Positions 1 through 8,446 of a DNA stretch of 64,000 nt are shown here, piece after piece. Numbering within the stretch: position 1 is the stretch's first letter; each line of letters starts with the position of its first letter. Origin of the DNA: JACVRW01 sp963808545 (GTDB lineage: Bacteria; Actinomycetota; Thermoleophilia; Solirubrobacterales; Thermoleophilaceae); NCBI GenBank assembly GCA_963808545.1, contig CAWEGB010000007.1:434001-498000 (forward strand), in the 5' to 3' direction. Under the pieces are notes generated by a model that worked only from the letters and a program-made list of their open reading frames with translations, made no database searches and was not told the DNA's origin. The translations under genes and the position numbers were made by a program.

Positions 1-359
1 ACCGGCACGGCCACCAGCACGAGCACGCCGAGCAGCGAGCCGACGAAGGCTCCGGCTGAGATCTCGTCGAGCGCGTCGACCGCTATCTCCAGCATCGGGT
101 CGGCCACGAACGGCACCAGCGCCAACAGCCCGGCCGCGATCAGGGCCAGCAGGCACAGGCCGCGCATGGTGGGATTGCGGTCGGCCATGCGCCCGCCCAG
201 CCAGTAGCCCACCGACAGGGCGACCAGCACGATCCCGATCGTGTTGGCCCAGACGATCGTCGACGCGCCGAAGTAGGGGGCGAGCAGTCGCACGGCGGCG
301 ATCTCCGCGCCGAGTGAACCCGTCCCCACCACGAACACGAGGAAGGGCAGAGGCGGCAT
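1..359 (-). CDS. Spermidine-synthase-like membrane protein, N-terminal part (cut by window edge)
   Basis: Only the first 119 codons are in the window; the gene runs off the left edge. The visible part is hydrophobic, with FVVGTGSLGAEIAA near residue 10, then RLLAPYFGAS and VGYWLGGRMADR around residues 55-65. This pattern is typical of the membrane domain found ahead of, or fused to, spermidine-synthase-like aminopropyltransferases in actinobacteria. The ATG at 359 was chosen because family members start just before this first helix. It lies 33 bases downstream of the lipase-like gene on the same strand, so the two may be co-transcribed. The catalytic domain is not visible, so a membrane-only paralogue cannot be excluded. 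Confidence 0.6.
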   Translation of the reverse strand, partial: MPPLPFLVFVVGTGSLGAEIAAVRLLAPYFGASTIVWANTIGIVLVALSVGYWLGGRMADRNPTMRGLCLLALIAAGLLALVPFVADPMLEIAVDALDEISAGAFVGSLLGVLVLVAVP

Positions 360-392
360 TGCGCCGCTCAGACTAGCTGGGAGCGATGGGCG

Positions 393-2462
393 TCAGGGCG
401 CCCCGGTGAATCCCCGCGCATAGCAGGGCTTTCCGGCACAGACGTCCACGATTCGACCGCCCACCTTCAGGAACTCGGACTTCTGCACCCGGGCGCTCAC
501 CTCGCTGCGCGGCGCGCTGTGCGGATCCTCGCCCTCGCGCGGCGGCGTGTTGGTCAGCGGCGGCGCCGCCGTGCCCTCCACCTCGGTGCCCACGGTCCTG
601 ATCGGCCCGGTGTCCCACCACACCACTCCCGAGCCGGTCGACGGGAGGCTGAGCGTCTTCAGCCCCCACCACGGGTTGGAGAAGGGGGAGCGCCCGGGGT
701 CGAGCGCGGGCTGGCGGATGCGCGCCCCGAAGGTGCGGGCCATGATCGACGTGGTGAAGTCGGCCACCTGGTGATCGCCGAAGGCCACGTGCATGAGCAC
801 CGTGTGCCTGGGCGTGTCGGGCAGCGGCTTGGTGGTGATGTGGTGCGCGTAGCCGTTCGACTCGCCGCGGTCCCACAGCAACTGGATCTGCGACAGCCAG
901 AGCTGGCGCTCGAGCTCGTTCGGATAGCCGCCGTAGAGGATCGGCGCGTAGGTGTCGAAGTCGACACTGCGCTGCAGGAGCGTCGAGTAGTTCATCCCCG
1001 GCACGCCCAGCACCGCGCGCTCATAGTCGGGCGCGAGCGCGGTGAGCGCTCCGCCCATGATGCCGCCCTGCGAGTTACCGTCGAAATACAGACGCTGCGT
1101 GTCGATCACGCTCTGGCCGTTCTTCTGGAAGGCCGGATGCGAGGACAGGCCCTGCGGGTGGATCAGCGCCCGGCCGAGGAACAGCTGCTGCAGGAAGCCC
1201 TGCTGGATGCGGTCGGCCACGGTGTTGAAGCGCGACAGGTCGCTGAGCACCGACACGATGTTCGGCAGGTCCTCGGCCGCGAATCCCGCCCAGGCGGTGG
1301 CGCAGAACACGAAGTTGTGCTCGTTGCCCATCGACTTGACGTTGCCCGCGTCGAACTCGGTCGGATTGCCGAGCAGGCCGTGCCCGTAGAGCGACGGACG
1401 CGCCTTCGGCGGCGCCGCCGGGTCGAGGGCCGAGCGCGGGATGTTGCAGAACCAGCGGTACGTGGTGGTGCCCTGCTGCTGCGGGCGCCCCCGCTTGTCG
1501 AGGACGAACTGGCCGCCGGGCGCGCACCCGTTGGTCAGGAAGCAGGGAGCGGTGATCGTGCCCTCGATCCGGCGGGCGACGCGGTCGTCCTGCGCCGCGG
1601 TCCGGTCCTGAACGAGGTCCACGCTGAAGGTGGGCGAGCTCCCCTCCACCTTCAGGTCGCCCAGGTCGCCGTCACCCAGGGCCGCGAACGCGCGGTCACG
1701 GACGTGCAGGGCGCGACCGGTGAGGCTCTCCTGGCTGGCGACGGTGAAGTCCCAGGCCAGATGGAGGTTGCCGCGCCGGACGCCCGACTTGCGCAGCCGC
1801 GCGAACAGCTCCTCGAAGTGCTCGCGCCGGCGCTCCACCAGGCGCCGGCGGGTGGGTAGCCGGTCGCGGTAGAGGCGGAAGTTCTTGCTCGCGGGGATGG
1901 TCTGGCCGCCCGCGTTCTTGAGGTTGCGCAGGGCGACGATGTAGCGCCGGCCCTCCTTGAAGTTGCGTCCGGGCCGGATGATCAGCACGCGGTCGCCGGG
2001 GTTCTGCGGGTTCGAGTCGATCTCGGCCCAGACCGGGTGGCGATTGCCGGTCCGGGCGTTGATCACCACCACCGGCGAGCGCTTGGCCAGGCTCTTCGAC
2101 AGGTCGCCGATCGGCGGGAGCTTGCTCTTGGCGGCCGCCTCGAGGGTGTCGAGGCCGGGCACCTTGGTGAGCAGCATCGAGCCCGGGCTGAAGCCGTCGG
2201 CGCGGTTCATGTCGCGCGGGCTGATGGGCTTGCCGTCCTTGTTCTTCGGCATGGAGGCGAGCTTGAGGTTCAGCCGCCGGCCCGTCTCCGAAGAGCGGTC
2301 GCTCTTGGTGAAGAGATCGTTGGGCCACGGATAGAGGCAGACCGCGGGGTCGGTGAAGTCGCAGCGCTTGGAGGGCCTCGACCCCTGTGCGCCGGCGAAG
2401 CTCGGAAGGGCCAGGACCACCAGCAGGGCCGCGACCAGGGCGGCGCAGGAAGCTCTCCTCAT
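393..2462 (-). CDS. Secreted lipase/esterase-like alpha/beta hydrolase
   Basis: A 689-residue exported protein. Residues 1-26 are a signal peptide (two Arg, long Ala/Leu/Val core, SFAGAQG cleavage region). After it, CDFTDPAVCLYPWPNDLFT resembles the N-terminal domain of bacterial extracellular lipases of the VolA/virulence-factor lipase type. A HGLLGNP oxyanion-like segment is near 361, the nucleophile elbow GNSQGG is at 462-467 (Ser464), and a downstream FGDHQVADF near 561-569 offers Asp/His for the triad. It probably hydrolyses an ester or lipid outside the cell; the substrate is unknown. It is divergent from bioA across 78 bases, and the membrane spermidine-synthase-like gene follows it. 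Confidence 0.7.
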   Translation of the reverse strand: MRRASCAALVAALLVVLALPSFAGAQGSRPSKRCDFTDPAVCLYPWPNDLFTKSDRSSETGRRLNLKLASMPKNKDGKPISPRDMNRADGFSPGSMLLTKVPGLDTLEAAAKSKLPPIGDLSKSLAKRSPVVVINARTGNRHPVWAEIDSNPQNPGDRVLIIRPGRNFKEGRRYIVALRNLKNAGGQTIPASKNFRLYRDRLPTRRRLVERRREHFEELFARLRKSGVRRGNLHLAWDFTVASQESLTGRALHVRDRAFAALGDGDLGDLKVEGSSPTFSVDLVQDRTAAQDDRVARRIEGTITAPCFLTNGCAPGGQFVLDKRGRPQQQGTTTYRWFCNIPRSALDPAAPPKARPSLYGHGLLGNPTEFDAGNVKSMGNEHNFVFCATAWAGFAAEDLPNIVSVLSDLSRFNTVADRIQQGFLQQLFLGRALIHPQGLSSHPAFQKNGQSVIDTQRLYFDGNSQGGIMGGALTALAPDYERAVLGVPGMNYSTLLQRSVDFDTYAPILYGGYPNELERQLWLSQIQLLWDRGESNGYAHHITTKPLPDTPRHTVLMHVAFGDHQVADFTTSIMARTFGARIRQPALDPGRSPFSNPWWGLKTLSLPSTGSGVVWWDTGPIRTVGTEVEGTAAPPLTNTPPREGEDPHSAPRSEVSARVQKSEFLKVGGRIVDVCAGKPCYARGFTGAP

Positions 2463-2540
2463 AGGCGGGCCATCCTATGTGCAGGCGCGCCGTTTTCGCC
2501 ACCTCGGTTCCGACCTGCCCCGGTCGTAGGCTCGGCCGCC

Positions 2541-3830
2541 ATGGATCTCGCCGCCGCCGACCGCGCTCATCTCTGGCACCCCTTCACCCAGCAGCGCGGC
2601 TGGGCCACCGAGCCGCCGCTGATCGTGGAGAGCGGCGAGGGCACGGACCTGATCGACGTGGACGGGCGGCGCTACATCGACGGCGTGTCGTCGCTCTGGT
2701 GCACCGTGCACGGCCACCGCCACCCCCGCATCGATGCCGCGGTGCGCGACCAGCTCGACCGGATCGCCCACTCCACCATGCTCGGCCTCTCGCACCGGCC
2801 CGCGATCGAGTTGGCCTCGCGGCTCGCGGAGATCGCACCCGCTGGGCTCACGCGCGCCTTCTTCTCGGACTCGGGCTCCACGGCCACCGAGATCGCGCTG
2901 AAGATGGCCTTCCAGTACTGGCAGCAGCGCGGTGAGCGGCGCACGCGCTTCGTCTCGCTCGACATGGCCTACCACGGCGACACCGTGGGAGCGGTGTCGG
3001 TGGGCGGAATCGACCTCTTCCACACGATGTACCGCCCGCTGCTGTTCGACACGCTCAAAGTCGCGCCGGGCGACCTGGCCGCCATGGAGGCGCTGCTGCG
3101 CGACCACGGCGGCGAGCTGGCGGCGGTGATCATGGAGCCGCTCGTCCAGGGAGCCGCCGGCATGCTCGTCCACCCCGAGGGGTACCTGCGCGGGGTGCGC
3201 GAGCTGTGCGACCGCCACGACGTGCTGCTGATCCTCGACGAGGTGGCCACCGGCTTCGGCCGCACGGGGCGCATGTTCGCCTGCCAGCACGAGCAGGTGG
3301 CGCCCGACCTGCTCTGCCTGGCCAAGGGCATCACCGGCGGCTACATGCCGCTCGCGGCCACCCTCGCCACGGAGAAGATCTACGAGGGCTTCCTGGGCGA
3401 GTTCGAGGAGTTCCGCACCTTCTTCCACGGCCACACCTACACCGGCAACCCGCTGGCCTGCGCCGCAGCTCTCGCCAGCCTGGACGTGTTCGAGGAGGAG
3501 CGCACGCTCGAGACGCTCGCGCCCAAGATCGAGCTGCTCGGGTCGCTGCTCGGCCCTGTGGCCGCGCACCCCGCGGTGCGCGAGGTCAGGCGGGTGGGCT
3601 TCATGGTGGGTATTGAGCTCGAGGAGCACCCCCTGGCCGCGCGCATGGGCCACCGCGTGACGATGGAGGCCCGCCGCCGCGGAGCGATCATCCGCCCACT
3701 CGGCGACGTGGTGGTGCTGATGCCGCCGCTGGCGATCTCCGCGGACGCTCTGACGAGGCTGGTGTCGATAACGGCGTCGGCGATCGACGCGGCGACCTCG
3801 GCTGGGCTCGATTTGGAGACCGCGGCCTAG
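2541..3830 (+). CDS. bioA: Adenosylmethionine-8-amino-7-oxononanoate transaminase
   Basis: A class III PLP aminotransferase of 429 residues, the usual BioA length. It transfers an amino group from S-adenosylmethionine to KAPA to give DAPA in biotin synthesis. The N-terminal HLWHPFTQ is the BioA signature; SDSGSTATEIALKMA binds the cofactor phosphate, ILDEVATGFGRTG carries the cofactor Asp233, and LAKGITGG carries the Schiff-base Lys262. The open frame extends upstream to 2037 antisense to the lipase gene, but the ATG at 2541 places the family N-terminus correctly. No other biotin gene is in the window, so it is isolated from bioB/D/F. Confidence 0.92.
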   Translation: MDLAAADRAHLWHPFTQQRGWATEPPLIVESGEGTDLIDVDGRRYIDGVSSLWCTVHGHRHPRIDAAVRDQLDRIAHSTMLGLSHRPAIELASRLAEIAPAGLTRAFFSDSGSTATEIALKMAFQYWQQRGERRTRFVSLDMAYHGDTVGAVSVGGIDLFHTMYRPLLFDTLKVAPGDLAAMEALLRDHGGELAAVIMEPLVQGAAGMLVHPEGYLRGVRELCDRHDVLLILDEVATGFGRTGRMFACQHEQVAPDLLCLAKGITGGYMPLAATLATEKIYEGFLGEFEEFRTFFHGHTYTGNPLACAAALASLDVFEEERTLETLAPKIELLGSLLGPVAAHPAVREVRRVGFMVGIELEEHPLAARMGHRVTMEARRRGAIIRPLGDVVVLMPPLAISADALTRLVSITASAIDAATSAGLDLETAA

Positions 3831-3852
3831 GTCAGCCGGAGTCCCTCTGACG

Positions 3853-3880
3853 ATTTATGCCTCGCCAGAGATGCATAAGT
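3853..3880. repeat. Imperfect inverted repeat downstream of bioA
   Basis: TTATGC at 3855-3860 pairs with GCATAA at 3873-3878. Inside it CTC (3861-3863) pairs with GAG (3868-3870) around a GCCA tetraloop, leaving a two-base bulge. It lies between the convergent bioA and rubredoxin genes and is AT-rich relative to its surroundings. It has no T-run, so it could be a protein site or a dispersed repeat rather than a terminator. Confidence 0.4.
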
Positions 3881-3898
3881 CGACAAGGGGGCGAAGCG

Positions 3899-3917
3899 CC
3901 GGCGCAGCGGGCGCCGG
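3899..3917. terminator. GC-rich hairpin between convergent bioA and rubredoxin
   Basis: A perfect 7-bp stem, CCGGCGC with GCGCCGG, around AGCGG. It sits 69 bases after the bioA stop and just past the rubredoxin stop on the other strand, so it could end transcription in either direction. There is no clear U-tract, as is common for actinobacterial hairpin terminators. Confidence 0.45.
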
Positions 3918-3919
3918 CC

Positions 3920-4102
3920 CTACCCCTCGTACAGCTCGAAGTCCTTCTTGCGCGCGCCGCAGACCGGGCAGAACCAGTCGTCCGGGATGTCGTCGAACGC
4001 GGTGCCGGGCGGAATGCCGCCGTCGGGATCGCCCTCGGCGGGGTCGTAGATGAAGCCGCACGAGGTGCAGATCCATTGCTGGGCGGTGACGGTCTCGCTC
4101 AC
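3920..4102 (-). CDS. Rubredoxin
   Basis: A 60-residue one-iron electron carrier of normal rubredoxin length. The iron ligands are visible as CTSCG near residues 13-17 and CPVCG near 46-50. The intervening YDPAEGDPDGGIPPGTAF and the IPDDWFCP segment are classical. Rubredoxins pass electrons to alkane hydroxylases, oxygen reductases or similar enzymes. No alkane hydroxylase or rubredoxin reductase lies nearby, so the partner is unknown. It is divergent from the NUDIX gene over only 41 bases, which must hold both promoters. Confidence 0.95.
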   Translation of the reverse strand: MSETVTAQQWICTSCGFIYDPAEGDPDGGIPPGTAFDDIPDDWFCPVCGARKKDFELYEG

Positions 4103-4143
4103 GGGTCGGGAAGCCTAGATGATCGCGCCGGTAGGCTGGCGCC

Positions 4144-4764
4144 GTGCGTGTGGACCGCCCGCCGCCGGGGGAGGAGCTCAATCCGGGCGAGGTGACCGAT
4201 GCGCGCCGGGCGGCGTCGCTGATCCTGCTGGTCGAGGGCCAGGAGGGGCCCGAGGTGCTGTTGGTGGAGCGCAATCCCGAGCAGCGCTTCATGGGTGGCG
4301 CATGGGTCTTCCCGGGAGGCTCGGTCCACGACGAGGACGCCGATCTCGAGGCCACCGCCCGGCGAGAGCTGGCCGAGGAGGCGGGCGTGGTGCTGGCCTC
4401 GGAGGTCGAGCTGGTGCCCTTCTCGCGCTGGATCACGCCGATCGAGGTGAAGACTCGCTTCGACACCTGGTTCTTCGCCGCCGAGGCGCCGGCCGGCACG
4501 GAGGCCACGGCCGACGGCAGCGAATGTGTTGACGCGCGCTGGCTGCGACCGGCCGACGCGCTGGCCGCCTCCACGCGCGACGAGTTGATGCTCGTGTTCC
4601 CCACCATCAAGCACCTGGAGCTGCTGGCCGAAGCGAGCTCGGTGGCCGAGCTGCTGGCCGCCGCGCGCCGGCGCCCCGTGGTGCCGATCATGCCCAAGGT
4701 CGCGGTGCGCGACGGGGCGGCCGAGGTCCTGCTCCCCGGTGACCCCGGCTACGACGAGGCCTGA
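4144..4764 (+). CDS. NUDIX hydrolase family protein
   Basis: A 206-residue protein starting at GTG. The fold is marked by WVFPGGSV near 54-61 and a Nudix box with an insert after its Gly: RELAEEAGV near 74-82 supplies the REUxEE metal-binding glutamates. Such enzymes hydrolyse nucleoside diphosphates linked to another group; the long form with FPGG and a C-terminal LRPADAL segment resembles NUDT7/19-like CoA or acyl-CoA pyrophosphatases, but the substrate is not readable here. It lies alone, divergent from rubredoxin, and is followed 50 bases later by the RTX-repeat gene. Confidence 0.8.
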   Translation: MRVDRPPPGEELNPGEVTDARRAASLILLVEGQEGPEVLLVERNPEQRFMGGAWVFPGGSVHDEDADLEATARRELAEEAGVVLASEVELVPFSRWITPIEVKTRFDTWFFAAEAPAGTEATADGSECVDARWLRPADALAASTRDELMLVFPTIKHLELLAEASSVAELLAAARRRPVVPIMPKVAVRDGAAEVLLPGDPGYDEA

Positions 4765-4814
4765 GCGGCACGCGGGGACCGCAACCGTGGGGAGCCAGGA
4801 TTGTTCTTGAGGCG

Positions 4815-5609
4815 GTGAGGCACAGCGCAACCATTCTCGCGGTCACGGCCGTGCTCCTCGGCCTGCTGGGCACGGTGGCCCTCGCCGGCACGCTGGTGGG
4901 CACGGACTCCGCCGATCAGCTCCCGGGCACCGAGGGCCCGGATCAGATCTACGGTGAGGTCGGCAACGACACCATCCTGGGAGCCGGCGGTGGGGACTAT
5001 CTCGAGGCGGGCCCCGGCGACGACGAGATCGGGGGAGGCGGCGGCCTCGACCTGGTGATCGGGGGCACCGGAGCCGATCGGGTCGACGCGGGCGGCGGCA
5101 ACGACGTGGTCTACGCCGGCGCCGGCGAGGACACGGTCCTGGGCGGGCAGGGGAGCGACACGATCTTCGGCCAGGCGGACGCGGACCGGCTCTTCGGAGG
5201 CTCGGGCCGCGATCGCATCTACGCCACCCTGGGCGGCGACTTCGTGGACGCGGGCTCGAGCGCCGACCGCATCAGCGCCGAGGGCGGCGGCACCATGATC
5301 CTGGCGGGCGGCGGGGACGACGTGGTCAGCGGCACCGGTGGCTCGTTCGAGGTGCAGGGCGGCGCGGGGAGCGACCGCATCCGGACCGGCGAGGGGGCCG
5401 ACACCGTCACCGGCGGCAGGGGAAGCGACGCCGTCGACTCGGGTGCGGGCAACGACACCGTCAAGACCGTCGACGGCGCCCGGGACCGCGTCAACTGCGG
5501 CGAGGGCGACGACGTGGCCGAGGTCGATCTCGCCGACCTGGTCACCGGGTGCGAGACCACCCGCCGCGTGCGCGGGGCCCGCGAGCGCAGGATCGGACGA
5601 ATCGGGTAG
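4815..5609 (+). CDS. Secreted RTX-type calcium-binding repeat protein
   Basis: A 264-residue exported protein with a GTG start and a signal peptide at residues 1-25 (MRHSATILAVTAVLLGLLG...). The rest is nearly all degenerate nonapeptide repeats of the GGxGxDxhx type (for example GGTGADRVD, GGRGSDAVD, AGNDTVKT), which form a calcium-loaded beta roll. No enzyme domain is present. Near the end a Cys pair (NCGEGDD and TGCETT) may close the fold, followed by a basic tail. Such all-repeat proteins are common in Solirubrobacterales; role unknown, perhaps surface or adhesive. It lies 10 bases before the epimerase gene. Confidence 0.8.
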   Translation: MRHSATILAVTAVLLGLLGTVALAGTLVGTDSADQLPGTEGPDQIYGEVGNDTILGAGGGDYLEAGPGDDEIGGGGGLDLVIGGTGADRVDAGGGNDVVYAGAGEDTVLGGQGSDTIFGQADADRLFGGSGRDRIYATLGGDFVDAGSSADRISAEGGGTMILAGGGDDVVSGTGGSFEVQGGAGSDRIRTGEGADTVTGGRGSDAVDSGAGNDTVKTVDGARDRVNCGEGDDVAEVDLADLVTGCETTRRVRGARERRIGRIG

Positions 5610-5618
5610 AACCCCACC

Positions 5619-6641
5619 ATGCCGGCCAGCGGGCTGAGCGTGGCGGTGACCGGGCCCACGGGCGACCTGGGGATCGCCATCGTCGACGCGCTCGAGCGCT
5701 CCCGCTCGGTCGACCGGATCGTCGGCATGGCGCGCCGCCCCTTCGACCCGGCGGACCGGCGCTGGAAGAAGACCGAGTATCGCCAGGGCGACGTGACCGA
5801 CCGGGCCGCCGTGCGCGATCTGGTGAAAGGCGTCGACGTGGTGGTGCATCTGGCCTTCGTGATCCTCAGCGCGAGCGAGGCCACGCGCGAGCTCAACGTG
5901 GAGGGCTCGCGACTCGTGTTCGAGGAGGCGGCGAAGGCCGGCGCGGATCGCATCTGTTACGCGTCGAGCGTGGCGGCCTACGGGTTCCACGACGACAATC
6001 CCGACTGGCTGACCGAGGACGTGCCCGCCCGGGGCTCGAAGGAGCATCCCTACTCGCAGCAGAAGGCGGAGGTCGAGCGGGTGCTGGCCGAGGTGCTGCT
6101 GCGCAAACAGGGCACGGTGGCCTACGCATTTCGTCCGTCCATCGTGGCCGGCCCTCGGGCCCGCACCATGATCCAGGAGATCCCCTACTACCGCCTCAGC
6201 GAGTCGATGCCCGACCCGGTGCGCCGCCTGCTCGGCGTCATGCCCGTGCTGCGACCGGTGATCCCCGACCCTGGCACGCGCTTCCAGCTCGTGCACGAGG
6301 ACGACGTGGCGCGGGCCTTCGTCGCCGGGGTGCGCGGCCTGGGCGAGCCCGGGCCCTACAACCTGGCGGGCGCGGGCCTGCTGACCCTGGGCGACGTGGC
6401 CGACGCCCTCGGCTGGTATTCGGTGCCCGTCCCCCGGCCGCTCGTGGGGGCCACCGCCGAGATCGTGACCCGGTTACCGCTGGCGCCCGACTCGGTCGCC
6501 TGGATCCACTCGGTGCGAAAGCCCGTGCTCATGAAGACCGCAAGAGCCAAGCAGGAGCTGCGCTGGCGGCCCAAGCACACGGGCCGGGCCACGCTGCGGG
6601 AGATGGTGCGGGCGGAGCGCGAAGCGGTCTCGCCGCGCTAA
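5619..6641 (+). CDS. NAD-dependent epimerase/dehydratase family protein
   Basis: A 340-residue extended short-chain dehydrogenase. The Rossmann motif TGPTGDLG near residues 10-17 is a variant of TGxxGxxG, DVVVHLAF near 76-83 is the second nucleotide motif, SSVAAYG supplies the Ser, and YSQQKAEVE carries the YxxxK catalytic pair. Family members act on nucleotide sugars, but many actinobacterial relatives are uncharacterised reductases. The C-terminal half (HEDDVARAFV) is typical. The substrate cannot be predicted. It follows the RTX gene by 9 bases and converges on the alcohol dehydrogenase operon. Confidence 0.8.
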   Translation: MPASGLSVAVTGPTGDLGIAIVDALERSRSVDRIVGMARRPFDPADRRWKKTEYRQGDVTDRAAVRDLVKGVDVVVHLAFVILSASEATRELNVEGSRLVFEEAAKAGADRICYASSVAAYGFHDDNPDWLTEDVPARGSKEHPYSQQKAEVERVLAEVLLRKQGTVAYAFRPSIVAGPRARTMIQEIPYYRLSESMPDPVRRLLGVMPVLRPVIPDPGTRFQLVHEDDVARAFVAGVRGLGEPGPYNLAGAGLLTLGDVADALGWYSVPVPRPLVGATAEIVTRLPLAPDSVAWIHSVRKPVLMKTARAKQELRWRPKHTGRATLREMVRAEREAVSPR

Positions 6642-6670
6642 GGCCCTGCCTCCCGAGCGGTCGTACTAGC

Positions 6671-6689
6671 GGCCGGCCAGCGGCCGGCC
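6671..6689. terminator. Palindromic hairpin between convergent genes
   Basis: Two copies of GGCCGGCC (6671-6678 and 6682-6689) separated by AGC form an 8-bp stem with a three-base loop. It sits between the convergent epimerase and alcohol dehydrogenase genes and could terminate both transcripts. No U-tract follows. Confidence 0.45.
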
Positions 6690-6698
6690 AGCGAAGCG

Positions 6699-7928
6699 CT
6701 AGAGGGCCCGCCGGTAGAGCTCGGCATAGTCGTTCTCGCCCGCCTCGCGTGGGTTCAGGAGGGTGGTGCCGTCCCCCATCGCACCTTCGACCAGCGCCGG
6801 GATGCCGGACTCCGGCACGCCCACCTGCGACAGGCGCGTGGGCAGGCCCAGCCGAGCCGTGAGCTCGCTGACGTGGCTGGCCAGCGCGTCGGCCACCGCC
6901 GAGTCGCTGCCGCCGGTCTCGAGCCCCAGCAGCTCGCCGACGTCGCGATAGCGGTCGGCGATGTCGGCGCCGCCCGCGGCGTTGAAGCGGATCACGTGCG
7001 GCAGGTGGATCGCGTTGGCCACTCCGTGGGGCACGCCGAAGTGGGCGCCGGCCGGGTGCGACATGGCGTGCACCGAGCCGAGCGCGAGCGTGATCGCGAG
7101 GTTGGCCGCGATCAGCATGTTGCCGCGCGCCTCCTCGTCCTCTTCCCCGCGCTGCACGGCGCGCTCGAGGTTGTCGCGGATCATGCGCAGCGCCTGGAGC
7201 GAGCGGGCGTCCTGGTGCGGGCTCCAGTCCTGGGAGACGTAACCCTCGATCGCGTGGGTCATGGCGTCCATCCCGGTGGCCGCCGCCACGGCGGGCGGGA
7301 GCGTGCGCGTGGTCTCGGGATCGAGGATGGCCAGCCGAGGGAACAGCGGGAAGTCGGCGATCTCGAGCTTGACCTTCTCCACCGGCTCCTTGATCACGGC
7401 CGCCATCGACACCTCGCTGCCGGTGCCGGCCGTGGTGGGGATGCAGGCCAGCGGGGCCACGTCGATGGGGCGGCCCATGCCGTCGTCCTCGCGCGGCATC
7501 AGGAAGAAGCCCTCCTGCTCGCGGGCCGTGCCGCCATGGGTGAAGATCGCGTCCACCACCTTGGCGGTGTCCATCACCGAGCCGCCGCCGAGGGCCAGGA
7601 ACGAGTCGGCGCCCGCTTCCTTGGCGGCGGCGGCGCAGCGGTCACACACCTCGGTCGAGGAGTCCTGCGGAACGTCGTCGAACACGCCGGCCACCTCGAG
7701 GCCCCCGTCGGCGATGCCGGCCTCGACCCTCTCCACCAGTCCCGTGCCTCTGATCACCTCGTCGGTGACCAGGAAGACCCGTTGCGCGCCCTCCTTGTGG
7801 AACTCGAAGCCGGTGGACTCGAGGAGGTTGCGCCCCGCGATCACCCGGGTGGTGGACGCGTACTGGTAGAAGTCCTTGAACCCGGTGAGCGGTATGGCGT
7901 CGAGCGCCGAGCCCTCTGAATACTCCAC
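6699..7928 (-). CDS. Iron-containing alcohol dehydrogenase
   Basis: A 409-residue group III alcohol dehydrogenase oxidising or reducing an alcohol/aldehyde with NAD(P). GGGSVMDTAKV near 113-123 is the nucleotide-binding motif, TTAGTGSEVS follows, and the metal ligands are expected in GMDAMTHAIEGY, HAMSHPAGAHFGVPHG and the Asp of ILDPETT. The family often uses Fe(II) or Zn(II). The GTG start overlaps the TAG stop of the SCP2 gene by one base, so the two are translationally coupled. That pairing with a sterol-carrier domain suggests a lipid-derived or CoA-linked substrate, which is inference. Confidence 0.88.
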   Translation of the reverse strand: MEYSEGSALDAIPLTGFKDFYQYASTTRVIAGRNLLESTGFEFHKEGAQRVFLVTDEVIRGTGLVERVEAGIADGGLEVAGVFDDVPQDSSTEVCDRCAAAAKEAGADSFLALGGGSVMDTAKVVDAIFTHGGTAREQEGFFLMPREDDGMGRPIDVAPLACIPTTAGTGSEVSMAAVIKEPVEKVKLEIADFPLFPRLAILDPETTRTLPPAVAAATGMDAMTHAIEGYVSQDWSPHQDARSLQALRMIRDNLERAVQRGEEDEEARGNMLIAANLAITLALGSVHAMSHPAGAHFGVPHGVANAIHLPHVIRFNAAGGADIADRYRDVGELLGLETGGSDSAVADALASHVSELTARLGLPTRLSQVGVPESGIPALVEGAMGDGTTLLNPREAGENDYAELYRRAL

Positions 7929-8347
7929 TAGGCGGCCTCGAGCAGGTCGCGGCGGTCCGACTCCTCCAGAATCGCCCGGTAGCGCGGGAACACCGGCTTG
8001 ACCAGCGGCACGAGCTTGAGGATCTTGGCCACCGGGCCCTTCGCCTTCATCTGACCGCGCGCGAGCGCGACGGTCACGTTGACCTTGCCCAGCCAGAAGC
8101 GGTGGGCGGTGTCGGCGTCCATGGTCATGACGACCTCGGGCTCCATCGTCGTCTCACCGCAGTCGACCTGGCCCTCCTCCCCCTCGATCATCCGCACCGT
8201 GATCTGCGATTCCGGATCGCGGTACTGGTACTGCACGACCGTGTTGGCCTTGCGGAACTTGGGGGCCAGCTCGTCGTCATGGGCCAGGTCCTCGAACAAC
8301 TTCCCGATGTACGCGTAGACCTCGTCCGCGTCCTTGAAATACGCCAC
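7928..8347 (-). CDS. SCP2 sterol-binding domain protein
   Basis: A 139-residue single-domain SCP-2 protein. The pattern VDCGETTMEPEVVMTMDADT then FWLGKVNVTVALARGQMKAKGP is the standard SCP2 core that forms a hydrophobic tunnel for lipids or fatty acyl groups. Cytoplasmic; no signal peptide. An upstream GAGGAGAATC provides a good ribosome site before the GTG start at 8347. It is the first gene of the pair with the iron alcohol dehydrogenase, with which it overlaps by one base, and may present a hydrophobic substrate to that enzyme (inference). Confidence 0.82.
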   Translation of the reverse strand: MAYFKDADEVYAYIGKLFEDLAHDDELAPKFRKANTVVQYQYRDPESQITVRMIEGEEGQVDCGETTMEPEVVMTMDADTAHRFWLGKVNVTVALARGQMKAKGPVAKILKLVPLVKPVFPRYRAILEESDRRDLLEAA

Positions 8348-8446
8348 GTTTCAGATTCTCCTCGATCGGCGAGCAGGCGGTGCCCTGCGAGCCTTCGTTC
8401 TCTCTAGATGCGACGGAGAGTCTAGGGAGGGCCGGCCGGCCGCCGG

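Noticed and set aside
513..1859. 446-codon plus-strand frame opposite the lipase gene
   Set aside because: Antisense shadow; no motif; the minus-strand protein has signal peptide and GNSQGG.
2475..3653. 392-codon frame opposite bioA
   Set aside because: Antisense shadow of bioA codon usage (His/Arg/Gly/Val-rich).
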